A stretch of 64,000 nucleotides of DNA from Halioxenophilus aromaticivorans. Lineage in GTDB: Bacteria > Pseudomonadota > Gammaproteobacteria > Pseudomonadales > Cellvibrionaceae. The notes beneath the pieces are model-generated. The model ran no database searches. It was given only the letters and a program-made list of their open reading frames with translations, and was not told the origin of the DNA. The DNA is taken from assembly GCF_042850945.1 (NCBI RefSeq), contig NZ_AP031496.1, positions 2,232,001 through 2,296,000 of the forward strand, read 5' to 3'. This document shows, piece after piece, positions 18,031 through 26,905 of this stretch; positions within the stretch are counted from its first letter, which is position 1; the number at the start of each line of letters is the position of its first letter. The position numbers were made by a program, and so were the translations under genes.

Positions 18031-19149
18031 GTGTCTGAAAGTGAATCCAGTTCAACCGAGCAGGCCCAGCTGGGTGTGCTGCGCGACAATATAGACGCCC
18101 TAGACCTTCAAATTGCCGAGCTGATAAACCAGCGCGCCGGCTTAGCCCAGCAGGTTGCGCAGGTTAAACACCAGTTTGCTCAGCCCGGAGAAGAGGTTGT
18201 CTACTACCGCCCCGAGCGGGAAGCCCAGGTGCTGCGCAGAATCATGGAGCAAAACAAGGGGCCATTGCATGATGAGGAATTGGCTCGGTTATTTCGCGAG
18301 CTGATGAGCGCGTGTTTGGCGTTGGAAAAACCTACCTCCGTGGCCTATTTGGGGCCAGAGGGTACGTTTACCGAGCAGGCTGCGCTCAAGCATTTTGGCC
18401 ACTCGGCGATGACCCGCTCCATGCCCGCTATTGGCGATGTTTTCCGTGAGGTGGAAGCTGGGGTTGTGCAGTACGGCGTGGTGCCGGTGGAGAACTCTAC
18501 CGAGGGCGTGGTAAACCATACCTTAGATAACTTTATGACCTCAGGCTTAAAGATTTGTGGTGAGGTTGAGTTGCGCATTCATCAGAATCTGTTGATATCC
18601 GATGTCACTAAATTAGATGGCATCACACGGATCTATTCGCACTCGCAGTCTTTGGCGCAGTGTCGTCAGTGGCTAGATACTCATTACCCGTTGGCTGAGC
18701 GGGTAGCCGTGAACAGCAATGCAGAGGCGGCGCGCCGAATTAAAGGTGAGTGGCACTCTGCGGCTATCGCTGGAGAATTAGCCGCCCAGCAGTATGGCCT
18801 AACCATGTTGAGTGAAAAGATCGAAGATCAGCCAGATAACTCTACTCGCTTCCTTATTATTGGTGCAGAGGCTGTGCCTGCCAGCGGCGATGATAAAACC
18901 TCCATCATGGTGGCGATGAAAAACGAGCCGGGGGCGCTACACAGCCTGTTGCAGCCGTTCGAAGAATTTGGAGTGGATCTTACTCGAGTTGAGACTCGCC
19001 CGTCTAAAACAGGGGTGTGGAGTTACGTGTTCTTCATCGACTTTACCGGCCATGTTGAGCAAGAAAGCGTCAAACAAGCATTAGCCAAAGTGCATGGATG
19101 TGCCTCTGACCTGAAAATTCTGGGCTCTTATCCAAAAGCGGTTTTATAA
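18031..19149 (+). CDS. pheA: Bifunctional chorismate mutase / prephenate dehydratase (P-protein)
   Basis: Two steps toward phenylalanine. 372 residues: AroQ chorismate mutase (about 10-100, DNIDALDLQIAELINQRAGL), prephenate dehydratase (about 103-280, VAYLGPEGTFTEQAAL and the TRF motif in NSTRFLII), and a regulatory ACT domain (about 290-365) with EPGALHSLL and ETRPSK for feedback by phenylalanine. GTG start at 18031. In relatives serC lies between gyrA and pheA; here only 116 noncoding bases do. Confidence 0.96.
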   Translation: MSESESSSTEQAQLGVLRDNIDALDLQIAELINQRAGLAQQVAQVKHQFAQPGEEVVYYRPEREAQVLRRIMEQNKGPLHDEELARLFRELMSACLALEKPTSVAYLGPEGTFTEQAALKHFGHSAMTRSMPAIGDVFREVEAGVVQYGVVPVENSTEGVVNHTLDNFMTSGLKICGEVELRIHQNLLISDVTKLDGITRIYSHSQSLAQCRQWLDTHYPLAERVAVNSNAEAARRIKGEWHSAAIAGELAAQQYGLTMLSEKIEDQPDNSTRFLIIGAEAVPASGDDKTSIMVAMKNEPGALHSLLQPFEEFGVDLTRVETRPSKTGVWSYVFFIDFTGHVEQESVKQALAKVHGCASDLKILGSYPKAVL

Positions 19150-19244
19150 AATTCTATATGGGTATAGAAAGTACGCTGATCTAGTGCATAATAGGCGCTT
19201 GCAACGGACCACCAGGACTGCAGTCAACATTAAAGGATGAAAGC

Positions 19245-19847
19245 ATGAGCACCAATATCAAGTGGCATGACCACAACGTAACTCACGAGCAGCGCATTGC
19301 GCAAAAGAATCAAAAGCCCTGCGTGCTTTGGTTTACCGGGTTAAGTGGTGCTGGCAAATCGACACTGGCCAATGCCGTCGATGCCGAGCTGTTCAAACGT
19401 GATCGCCACACTTATCTACTGGACGGTGATAATGTGCGCCATGGCTTGAACAAAGAGCTGGGTTTTAGCGATGAGGATCGTATTGAAAATATCCGTAGAA
19501 TCGGCGAAGTGAGCAAACTGTTCGTCGATTCTGGTTTGATCGTACTGAGTGCCTTCATATCGCCGTTTCGCTCAGACCGTCAAATGGTTCGTGAGCTGGT
19601 AAATGATGGACAGTTTATTGAAGTGTTTGTAGCAACACCTCTATCAGTCTGTGAAGAGCGCGACCCTAAAGGCCTGTATAAAAAGGCGAGAGAAGGGAAC
19701 ATAAAGAATTTTACTGGTATCGATTCTCCCTATGAGGAGCCAGATAGCCCGGAAATTTGCGTTAATACTGCCGAATTGGGCATTCCAGAAGCCGTATCAC
19801 AAGTGATGGCTTACCTAGAAAGCCAATCCATTATCCCCAAGTTGTAA
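19245..19847 (+). CDS. cysC: Adenylylsulfate (APS) kinase
   Basis: Phosphorylates APS to PAPS, the universal sulfuryl donor. 200 residues, P-loop GLSGAGKSTLA, DGDNVRHGLN, and the substrate region FISPFRSDRQ with ERDPKGLYKKAR. ATG at 19245 follows AAAGGATG. It sits alone between pheA and tyrA-aroA, apart from cysDN by one gene, where relatives carry hisC. PAPS made here can feed cysteine synthesis or the sulfotransferases encoded further along this window. Confidence 0.96.
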   Translation: MSTNIKWHDHNVTHEQRIAQKNQKPCVLWFTGLSGAGKSTLANAVDAELFKRDRHTYLLDGDNVRHGLNKELGFSDEDRIENIRRIGEVSKLFVDSGLIVLSAFISPFRSDRQMVRELVNDGQFIEVFVATPLSVCEERDPKGLYKKAREGNIKNFTGIDSPYEEPDSPEICVNTAELGIPEAVSQVMAYLESQSIIPKL

Positions 19848-19884
19848 GTCTAGCCTGATAATTAAATCGTCATATTGGTAACTG

Positions 19885-22095
19885 TTGTTGAATAAACTTG
19901 TCATTGTCGGTGTTGGCTTGATTGGCGGCAGCTTTGCGGCTGCCTTAAAGCGAGTCAAACTGCCCTATGAATACATCGGAGTGGTACGGCGTGAGTCCGC
20001 GGCCAAGGAGGCGGTGGAGTTAGGTATTGTCGACCGAACCGTGTCTTCCATTGCTGAGGTGGCCCCCGAATTAGGCGAGGGGGACGTGGTATTTATCGCC
20101 ACGCCGACGCTAACAGTTGCCAATATTCTTCAGCAGTGTGCAGAGCTAGTCAGCCCATACGTAACGGTGACAGACGCCGCCAGTGTTAAGGGTTCTGTAC
20201 TAGAAGCTGTACAGGACGCTTATGGTTGTATTCCCTCGCAGGTGGTCTTGGGGCATCCCATTGCCGGCTCCGAACAAAGTGGTGTCGCAGCGGCGGATCC
20301 ATATCTATATCGGACCCACAAGGTGATAGTGACTCCCACCGAGAGCACGGGTGAGGATCACTTACGCAGGGTGCGGCACTTGTGGCGTATGACGGGTGCC
20401 GAAGTGGTGGATATGTCGGTGCAAGAGCACGACCAAGTCCTGGCCTCAACTAGCCATTTGCCGCATCTTTTGGCTTATGCGTTGGTTGATTCCTTAGCTC
20501 GGGATGAAGAACACGACAACATATTCAAGTACGCGGCCGGCGGCTTCCGCGACTTCACAAGAATCGCGGCCAGCGATCCAACCATGTGGCACGATATTAT
20601 GTGTGCCAACGGCGACGCTATTGTTCGTTCGCTCGACTTATTGACAGATAACATCGCGCAATTGCGCACGGCGATCATCGCCAGGGACGGTCAAGCAATC
20701 AAAGAACTGTTCACGCGGGCCAAATCGTCTAGAGACTATTTCTCTCGGATGATCAGTCACCGCACTCGAGAAGCAAAAATGCAAAAAGTAATCAACTACC
20801 GCCTGCAACCTGGCGGCGAGGTCAAGGGTACTATTCGTGTGCCAGGCGACAAATCCATGTCCCATCGTTCAATTATGCTGGGTTCATTGGCTGTGGGAAC
20901 CACCGAGGTAACTGGCTTTTTAGAAGGCGCTGATGCCTTAGCTACACTGTCTGCATTCCGCAATATGGGGGTCGATATCAAGGGCCCCGTAGATGGCAAA
21001 GTTACCATTCAAGGGGTTGGCTTATTCGGCTTAAAACCCCCCACCGAGCCGCTTAATATGGGTAACTCTGGCACTTCCATGCGCCTGCTGGCCGGAATCG
21101 TAGCCGGGCAAACCTTTTCAGCTACCCTCACCGGCGACGAGTCGCTTAGCAAGCGGCCGATGAAACGGGTTGCCGATCCGCTGCGCGCCATGGGCGTTAA
21201 AGTGGATACTGAGGAGGGCGGTAGGCCGCCGATTACCATTCATGGTGCCGGCCATACCACTGCAATGCACTATGATCTGCCCATGGCTAGCGCTCAGGTC
21301 AAATCCTGTGTACTTTTGGCCGGGCTCTATGCTCAAGGGGAAACCTCGGTGGTCGAGCCAGCACCGACACGAGATCACACCGAGCGTATGCTACGGGGAT
21401 TCGGTTATGAGGTTAAAACCGAAGATGCTAAGGTCAGTTTAAAAGGCCGTGGTACACTCACCGCCACCCAGATTGATGTGCCGTCAGATATTTCTTCTGC
21501 CGCGTTTTTCATGGTGGCAGCTGCTATTACCCCGGGTTCTGACTTGACCTTGGAGCACGTAGGTATTAACCCAACGCGCATCGGGGTGGTCAATATTCTG
21601 CGGGCGATGGGTGCGAATCTCACACTCAGCAATGAGCGCGAGGTAGGAGGCGAGCCGGTGGCCGATATCACCGTGAAATACTCGCCATTAAAGGGAATTA
21701 GTATACCCGAGGATCAAGTTCCTTTGGCCATCGATGAATTCCCTGTTCTGTTTGTGGCGGCTGCTTGTGCTGAGGGCACAACGGTACTGACAGGTGCCGA
21801 GGAGCTCAGAGTGAAAGAGAGCGACCGTATTCAAGCAATGGCCGACGGTTTAACCACCTTAGGCGTAAAAGCCACCGTAACTTCAGATGGCATGATCATC
21901 GAAGGCGGTGCTATGGGTGGCGGCGACATCGTTACCCACCATGACCATCGGATTGCCATGGCGTTTGCCGTAGCTTCGTTGGCCGCAAGCGAAGAGATTC
22001 GCATCCACGATTGTGCAAATGTGGCCACGTCTTTCCCAGGCTTTGTCTCGTTAGCGCAACAGGTTGGAATGCAGATTGAAGAGCAAACCTTATAA
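19885..22095 (+). CDS. tyrA-aroA: Fused prephenate dehydrogenase / EPSP synthase (TyrA-AroA)
   Basis: One 736-residue polypeptide. N-terminal TyrA (about 1-290): Rossmann motif IVGVGLIGGSFAAAL and the catalytic-His segment ASTSHLPHLLAYAL. C-terminal AroA (about 305-736): GDKSMSHRSIMLGSL, NSGTSMRLLAG, ESDRIQAMADGL and HHDHRIAMAFA. The fusion is known from pseudomonads. No frame break separates the halves; an internal ATG (MQKVINYRLQPGG) near 20779 would be the ancestral aroA start. The start is TTG at 19885 or 19888 with a poor ribosome site, so initiation is likely weak. Confidence 0.95.
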   Translation: MLNKLVIVGVGLIGGSFAAALKRVKLPYEYIGVVRRESAAKEAVELGIVDRTVSSIAEVAPELGEGDVVFIATPTLTVANILQQCAELVSPYVTVTDAASVKGSVLEAVQDAYGCIPSQVVLGHPIAGSEQSGVAAADPYLYRTHKVIVTPTESTGEDHLRRVRHLWRMTGAEVVDMSVQEHDQVLASTSHLPHLLAYALVDSLARDEEHDNIFKYAAGGFRDFTRIAASDPTMWHDIMCANGDAIVRSLDLLTDNIAQLRTAIIARDGQAIKELFTRAKSSRDYFSRMISHRTREAKMQKVINYRLQPGGEVKGTIRVPGDKSMSHRSIMLGSLAVGTTEVTGFLEGADALATLSAFRNMGVDIKGPVDGKVTIQGVGLFGLKPPTEPLNMGNSGTSMRLLAGIVAGQTFSATLTGDESLSKRPMKRVADPLRAMGVKVDTEEGGRPPITIHGAGHTTAMHYDLPMASAQVKSCVLLAGLYAQGETSVVEPAPTRDHTERMLRGFGYEVKTEDAKVSLKGRGTLTATQIDVPSDISSAAFFMVAAAITPGSDLTLEHVGINPTRIGVVNILRAMGANLTLSNEREVGGEPVADITVKYSPLKGISIPEDQVPLAIDEFPVLFVAAACAEGTTVLTGAEELRVKESDRIQAMADGLTTLGVKATVTSDGMIIEGGAMGGGDIVTHHDHRIAMAFAVASLAASEEIRIHDCANVATSFPGFVSLAQQVGMQIEEQTL

Positions 22096-22195
22096 TACGG
22101 GCAATCTGAGCGAGTTTTGTAATAAGGGTTACATAAATCAGGATGTGCCTCGGCACAACTCAAATTTAAGACGCAAACTAGGGCTGTAATGCACT

Positions 22196-23107
22196 ATGAC
22201 TATTGATTTTAATCTTACTCACCTAAAGCAATTGGAAGCGGAGAGTATCCACATCATTCGTGAGGTGGCTGCAGAGTTTGACAAACCAGTCATGCTTTAT
22301 TCCATTGGTAAAGACTCTGCGGTAATGCTGCATTTGGCGCTAAAAGCCTTTTACCCAGGCAAGCCTCCCTTCCCATTGATGCACGTGGACACCACCTGGA
22401 AGTTCAAGGAAATGATCAAGTTCCGGGATGAAATGGCCGAGAAAATTGGTATGGAGTTGATCGTTCACACCAACCAAGAAGGTGTAGACATGGGCATTGG
22501 CCCCTTTACCCACGGCAGTGCCAAGCACACCGATGTAATGAAAACTGCGGCCCTGAAACAAGCCCTAGATAAGCATGGTTTCGACGCGGCCTTTGGTGGC
22601 GCTCGTCGTGACGAAGAAAAATCTCGCGCTAAAGAGCGTGTGTACTCCTTCCGTGATAAAAACCACCGCTGGGATCCGAAAAACCAGCGTCCTGAGCTGT
22701 GGAATATCTACAACAGCCGAGTCGACAAAGGCGAAAGCATTCGTGTATTCCCGCTATCCAACTGGACTGAGCTGGATATTTGGCAGTACATCCACCTAGA
22801 AAGCATTCCTTTGGTTCCATTGTATTTTGCCGCCAAGCGTCCAGTGGTGGAGCGTGACGGCACTTTGATCATGGTGGATGACGATCGTATGCCATTGAGC
22901 GAAGGCGAAGTACCGGAAGAGAAAATGGTGCGTTTCCGTACCTTAGGTTGTTACCCACTGACTGGTGCAGTTGAGTCCGAAGCGGCCACTCTGCCAGAGA
23001 TTATTCAAGAAATGTTGTTAACCACAACATCAGAACGTCAGGGCCGAGTGATTGACCACGATAGCGCGGCCTCCATGGAGAAGAAAAAGCAGGAGGGCTA
23101 CTTCTAA
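22196..23107 (+). CDS. cysD: Sulfate adenylyltransferase subunit 2
   Basis: Catalytic subunit of ATP sulfurylase, making APS from ATP and sulfate. 303 residues: PP-loop type ATP site YSIGKDSAVMLHLAL, LMHVDTTWKFKEM, AFGGARRDEEKSRAKERVYS and RVFPLSNWTELDIW. Stop and next start overlap (TAATG), coupling it to cysN. Found directly after tyrA-aroA where relatives have cmk. Confidence 0.97.
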   Translation: MTIDFNLTHLKQLEAESIHIIREVAAEFDKPVMLYSIGKDSAVMLHLALKAFYPGKPPFPLMHVDTTWKFKEMIKFRDEMAEKIGMELIVHTNQEGVDMGIGPFTHGSAKHTDVMKTAALKQALDKHGFDAAFGGARRDEEKSRAKERVYSFRDKNHRWDPKNQRPELWNIYNSRVDKGESIRVFPLSNWTELDIWQYIHLESIPLVPLYFAAKRPVVERDGTLIMVDDDRMPLSEGEVPEEKMVRFRTLGCYPLTGAVESEAATLPEIIQEMLLTTTSERQGRVIDHDSAASMEKKKQEGYF

Positions 23108-24531
23108 TGTCACATCAATCCGACTTGATCGCAGAAGATATTAACGCGTATTTGGATCAGCACGAGCGCAAAGAACTGTTGCGCTTTTTGACTTGCGGTA
23201 GCGTAGACGACGGTAAAAGTACGTTGATTGGCCGCTTGCTGCACGATTCAAAAATGATTTTCGAAGACCAGCTGGCGGCAGTGCAAGCCGATAGCTCCAA
23301 GCACGGCACCACAGGCGAAAAAATCGACCTAGCACTGCTGGTAGATGGTTTGGCAGCAGAGCGTGAGCAGGGTATTACTATTGACGTTGCCTACCGTTAC
23401 TTCTCCACTGATAAGCGCAAGTTTATTATCGCTGATACCCCAGGGCACGAGCAGTATACTCGTAACATGGCAACAGGTGCTTCTACCTGTGATTTGGCCA
23501 TTATTCTTATCGACGCGCGCCATGGTGTTATGACGCAAACCCGTCGTCACAGCTATATCGCCTCTTTGTTGGGTATTAAGCACATCGTTGTTGCTATCAA
23601 TAAGATGGATTTGGTGGATTTTAGCGAGCAGCGCTATGAAGAAATTAAAGCTGAGTACAAGCCATTTGCCGAAGAGCTGGGCTTGGAAAACATCCAGTTT
23701 GTGCCTATTTCGGCGCTAGATGGTGATAACGTTGTAAACGTGAGCGAGCATACGCCGTGGCACAAAGGCAAAACCTTGATGCAAATCTTGGAAACCGCCG
23801 AGATAGCAAACGACAAAAATACCACCGATTTCCGTTTCCCGGTGCAATACGTTAACCGACCTAACCTCGATTTCCGTGGTTTCTGCGGTACTGTTGCCTC
23901 TGGCGTAGTTCGCGTTGGTGACGAAATTAAAACTCTGCCTTCCGGTAAAAAGAGCAAGGTTAAAAGCATCGTGACTTACGATGGCGAGTTGGATTACGCC
24001 TTTGTTGGCCAAGCGGTTACCATCACGTTGGAAGACGAAATCGATATCAGCCGCGGCGATATGATCGTTTTAGCCAAGGACGAGGTAGGCCTGAGCAATC
24101 ACCTAAAAGCCCATATGGTATGGATGTCTGAAGCTGCTTTGCAGCCCGGCAAGCAGTATTTGTTCAAGTTTGCGAGCAAAGCTACCGCCGGCCAGGTAGA
24201 AGTGGTTGATTATAAAATCGATGTGAACACCCAGGAGCCTAGCCCGGGCGAAACCCTCGAGTTGAATGATATCGCAGTGGTTAACGTGACTCTCAGCCAG
24301 GATGTGGCGGTGGATCCGTATCAGCAAAATCGTGCAACGGGTGGTTTCATTGTAATCGATCGTCTGAGCAATATTACGGTTGGTGCTGGGATGGTTATGG
24401 AAACCCTAGCCGAGGCCAAAATGACGCTATCTAGCAGTGATGTTTCAGAGTTCGAAATCGAGCTTAACGCTTTGATCCGCAAGCATTTCCCGCATTGGGG
24501 TGCCGAGGATATCTCTAAGCTGATTAAGTAA
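23107..24531 (+). CDS. cysN: Sulfate adenylyltransferase subunit 1 (GTPase)
   Basis: EF-Tu-like GTPase subunit driving APS formation. 474 residues: G1 GSVDDGKSTLIGRLL, G3 DTPGHEQYTRNMATGAS, G4 AINKMDL, followed by two beta-barrel domains. It is CysN alone, without a fused CysC domain, consistent with the separate cysC gene upstream. Confidence 0.97.
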   Translation: MSHQSDLIAEDINAYLDQHERKELLRFLTCGSVDDGKSTLIGRLLHDSKMIFEDQLAAVQADSSKHGTTGEKIDLALLVDGLAAEREQGITIDVAYRYFSTDKRKFIIADTPGHEQYTRNMATGASTCDLAIILIDARHGVMTQTRRHSYIASLLGIKHIVVAINKMDLVDFSEQRYEEIKAEYKPFAEELGLENIQFVPISALDGDNVVNVSEHTPWHKGKTLMQILETAEIANDKNTTDFRFPVQYVNRPNLDFRGFCGTVASGVVRVGDEIKTLPSGKKSKVKSIVTYDGELDYAFVGQAVTITLEDEIDISRGDMIVLAKDEVGLSNHLKAHMVWMSEAALQPGKQYLFKFASKATAGQVEVVDYKIDVNTQEPSPGETLELNDIAVVNVTLSQDVAVDPYQQNRATGGFIVIDRLSNITVGAGMVMETLAEAKMTLSSSDVSEFEIELNALIRKHFPHWGAEDISKLIK

Positions 24532-24757
24532 GTTCTCGTCCTTTTATCCCAGCTGGTATTAAGTATCTGAGCCCCAAAGAGCTCACGCTTGGTACTAGTT
24601 GGGATAGTCCCAAGTTTATCTTTTTTCCCTCCAAGTTTGTCATACGTTTGTGCGTCAATGCTGATATAAATTTAATCGATTTGCCACTGTGGTGATTCTT
24701 TAGTCATCGCTAATATTTGTCCTGCTGTTATCTTTTACCAATAAAGAGGATTTAAGG
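24532..24757 (+). other. Intergenic region cysN-comEA with imperfect hairpin
   Basis: 226 bases. An imperfect long inverted repeat (ATCCCAGCTGGTA near 24547 against TACTAGTTGGGAT near 24593, using G-T pairs) followed by a T-rich stretch after 24615 may end the cys operon. No coding frame recognised. Confidence 0.4.
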
Positions 24758-25063
24758 ATGAAATCATTAAAAGCTTGGACATTCGCATTTATATCGGCGT
24801 TGTTTATTTTGACGGCTGCTCCGCAAATAGTTCTGGCAGAGCCGGATGCCGTGCTAGAGGCGCCCAATGCGATTAATATTAATAGTGCCAGTGCGCAAGA
24901 GATATCCGAGGCGCTGACCGGCGTCGGCCCGGCTAAAGCGGAGGCGATTGTCGCTTGGCGAGAGGAGTTCGGAGGCTTCCAGCATGTGGAAGAGTTGGAG
25001 GAAGTTAAGGGTATAGGCCCGTCTATCGTTGAGAAAAACAAGGCTAAAATCAGCTTAAATTAA
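24758..25063 (+). CDS. ComEA-like helix-hairpin-helix protein, exported
   Basis: 101 residues: signal peptide (about 1-27, hydrophobic core FAFISALFILTAAPQIVL ending LAEP) and a ComEA-type HhH domain with NINSASAQEISEALTGVGP and FQHVEELEEVKGIGPSIVEK. Such proteins bind double-stranded DNA in the periplasm during natural transformation; many bacteria carry short orphan versions like this one. The role in uptake is inference. Monocistronic by context, with its own terminator. Confidence 0.88.
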   Translation: MKSLKAWTFAFISALFILTAAPQIVLAEPDAVLEAPNAININSASAQEISEALTGVGPAKAEAIVAWREEFGGFQHVEELEEVKGIGPSIVEKNKAKISLN

Positions 25064-25070
25064 GTAAAAA

Positions 25071-25100
25071 GCCCGGTAATTGGTGTTATCGGGCGCGTTT
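25071..25100 (+). terminator. Terminator after comEA-like gene
   Basis: Nine-pair stem GCCCGGTAA / TTATCGGGC (one G-T pair), loop TTGGTG, then GCGTTTTC. Moderate T-tract. Confidence 0.75.
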
Positions 25101-25210
25101 TCAATGTAACCATTCGTTATATCTTCCGCAAATTTTTGTCCAATCTTGTCTTAACGCTAGCTGAAGTGGTAGGCTCCCCACCCGTATCTCGTCCTTAGTA
25201 GTACAAACAA

Positions 25211-25942
25211 ATGTCAAATTCCTCCTTAGCCGGTGGCAATGCTTCGTCAGCCACAAAGCAAATTATTGTCGCGTTGGATTACGATTGCGCGCAAGATGCG
25301 CTAGCCATGGGCAAGCTCCTGGACCCATCGCAATGCCGGGTCAAAGTTGGTAAAGAGCTATTTACCGCTGCGGGCCCGGCTGTTGTTGAGGGTCTGCAGA
25401 CTATGGGATTTGAGGTGTTTCTGGATCTGAAATTCCACGATATACCGAATACCTGTGCTAAAGCTGTCAAGGCCGCTGCAGAGCTGGGTGTGTGGATGGT
25501 CAATGTCCATGCCAGTGGCGGCGAAAAAATGATGGCTGCCGCAAAAGATGTCCTGACAGGCGTTAGTGGGCGCGCGCCAATATTGATCGGTGTAACTGTC
25601 CTTACCAGTATGTCTGGCGATGATCTAGCCAGCTTGGGTTTAACCGTTAGCACAGAGCAGCAGGTAATGAAATTAGCTGCATTGGTGCAAAAGAGTGGCC
25701 TGGACGGAGTGGTTTGCTCCGCTCAGGAAGCCCAGCAAATCAAGCAGCAATTGGGTCGCGATTTCGTAACCGTCACTCCTGGTATCAGGCCTGCCGGAAG
25801 CGATGCAAACGACCAAGTTAGGATCACAACGCCAGAGCAGGCTATCAGTATGGGCAGTGATTATTTGGTTGTTGGCCGGCCCATTACTCAGGCACCAGAG
25901 CCAAAGCTTGCCTGCCAGCAAATTATCTCGTCTATTAGCTAA
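25211..25942 (+). CDS. pyrF: Orotidine 5'-phosphate decarboxylase
   Basis: Last step of UMP synthesis. 243 residues; catalytic Asp-Lys-Asp array in LDLKFHDIPNTCAKA, ITVLTS-type strand IGVTVLTSM, and phosphate-binding TPGIRP and VVGRPIT. Start at ATG 25211; family members often begin nearer IIVALDYD, so the first 15 residues may be extra. In relatives pyrF follows lapB; here it precedes cmk. Confidence 0.95.
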   Translation: MSNSSLAGGNASSATKQIIVALDYDCAQDALAMGKLLDPSQCRVKVGKELFTAAGPAVVEGLQTMGFEVFLDLKFHDIPNTCAKAVKAAAELGVWMVNVHASGGEKMMAAAKDVLTGVSGRAPILIGVTVLTSMSGDDLASLGLTVSTEQQVMKLAALVQKSGLDGVVCSAQEAQQIKQQLGRDFVTVTPGIRPAGSDANDQVRITTPEQAISMGSDYLVVGRPITQAPEPKLACQQIISSIS

Positions 25943-26066
25943 CTCTGTAATGTAATCGAGTACTAGCGTGGCACAGGAGTGAGTCACGCTTTTCGATGGC
26001 GCCAGCTATCGAGTTTTATGAATTAGAGCGCCGCGCTTTTTACTTCAACGTCGTGAGGCGACAGGG

Positions 26067-26792
26067 ATGCCGTTTCAGGGTGCAAACTCTTTAACCCCAT
26101 TTTGGATCAATACATTGTCGATACCTGTAATAACCATAGACGGGCCAAGTGGCGCCGGTAAAGGAACCCTGGGCCTGTGGCTGGCGAAAGCGCTTAAGTT
26201 TCATCTGCTGGAAAGTGGCGCCTTGTATCGCTTGAGTGCTCTAGCGGCTCAGTTGTTGGGCGTTGATGACAGCGACGAGCAGCAGGTTGCAGATATTAGC
26301 AAGCAGTTGGACGTATCCTTCATACCTAAAGGGGATGGGGTGGCGGTAATGCTGAACGGCCAGGATGTTAGTGCTGCGCTACGTCAGGAAGATATTGGTA
26401 TGGCTGCCTCCAGAGTGGCTGCATTTCCTTCAGTGCGTTCAGCGCTCGTAGAATGCCAGCGTAACTTTGTAAAAGCTCCGGGATTGGTTGCGGATGGTCG
26501 AGATATGGGCTCTACGATTTTCCCGCAAGCAGAAGCAAAGATTTTTTTGACGGCAAGGGCAGAAACTCGCGCTGATCGCCGTATGAAGCAGCTTGAAGAT
26601 GCAGGCCTTGCAGCGGACTACGATAAGATTCTGGCGGACATTAAGGCGCGGGATGAAAACGATAGCAATCGCAGTGTTTCCCCGCTTGTGGCAGCTCCTG
26701 ATGCGCTTGTAATCGATAGCAGTGACTTGTCACTGGACGAAGTATACGACAAAGCGTTAGAGTATATTAGGTTAAAAATACAACTCAGTTGA
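26067..26792 (+). CDS. cmk: Cytidylate kinase
   Basis: Phosphorylates CMP and dCMP. P-loop ITIDGPSGAGKGTLGLWLA, the substrate segment LESGALYRLSALAA, VADGRDMGSTIFP and RAETRADRRMKQL (lid). The ATG at 26067 gives 241 residues, about 15 more than usual; a TTG at 26115 (MSIPVITIDGP) would give the standard N-terminus but has no good ribosome site, while GAGG lies upstream of 26067. Followed by lapB and rpsA as in relatives. Confidence 0.95.
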   Translation: MPFQGANSLTPFWINTLSIPVITIDGPSGAGKGTLGLWLAKALKFHLLESGALYRLSALAAQLLGVDDSDEQQVADISKQLDVSFIPKGDGVAVMLNGQDVSAALRQEDIGMAASRVAAFPSVRSALVECQRNFVKAPGLVADGRDMGSTIFPQAEAKIFLTARAETRADRRMKQLEDAGLAADYDKILADIKARDENDSNRSVSPLVAAPDALVIDSSDLSLDEVYDKALEYIRLKIQLS

Positions 26793-26905
26793 GCTCCTTC
26801 CGCAGTTCAAGAATATGCCTTGCGGGTTCTTGGTCTATAACAACACCAAGCGGAAAGCAGCTTTAGCTAAATGGGTGTGAACGCATTGCGCCATTGGGAG
26901 GCACT

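Noticed and set aside
20779..22095. Separate aroA gene starting at the internal ATG
   Set aside because: The frame is continuous from tyrA without a stop, and the TyrA-AroA fusion is known in pseudomonads; an internal start is possible but there is no clear ribosome site.
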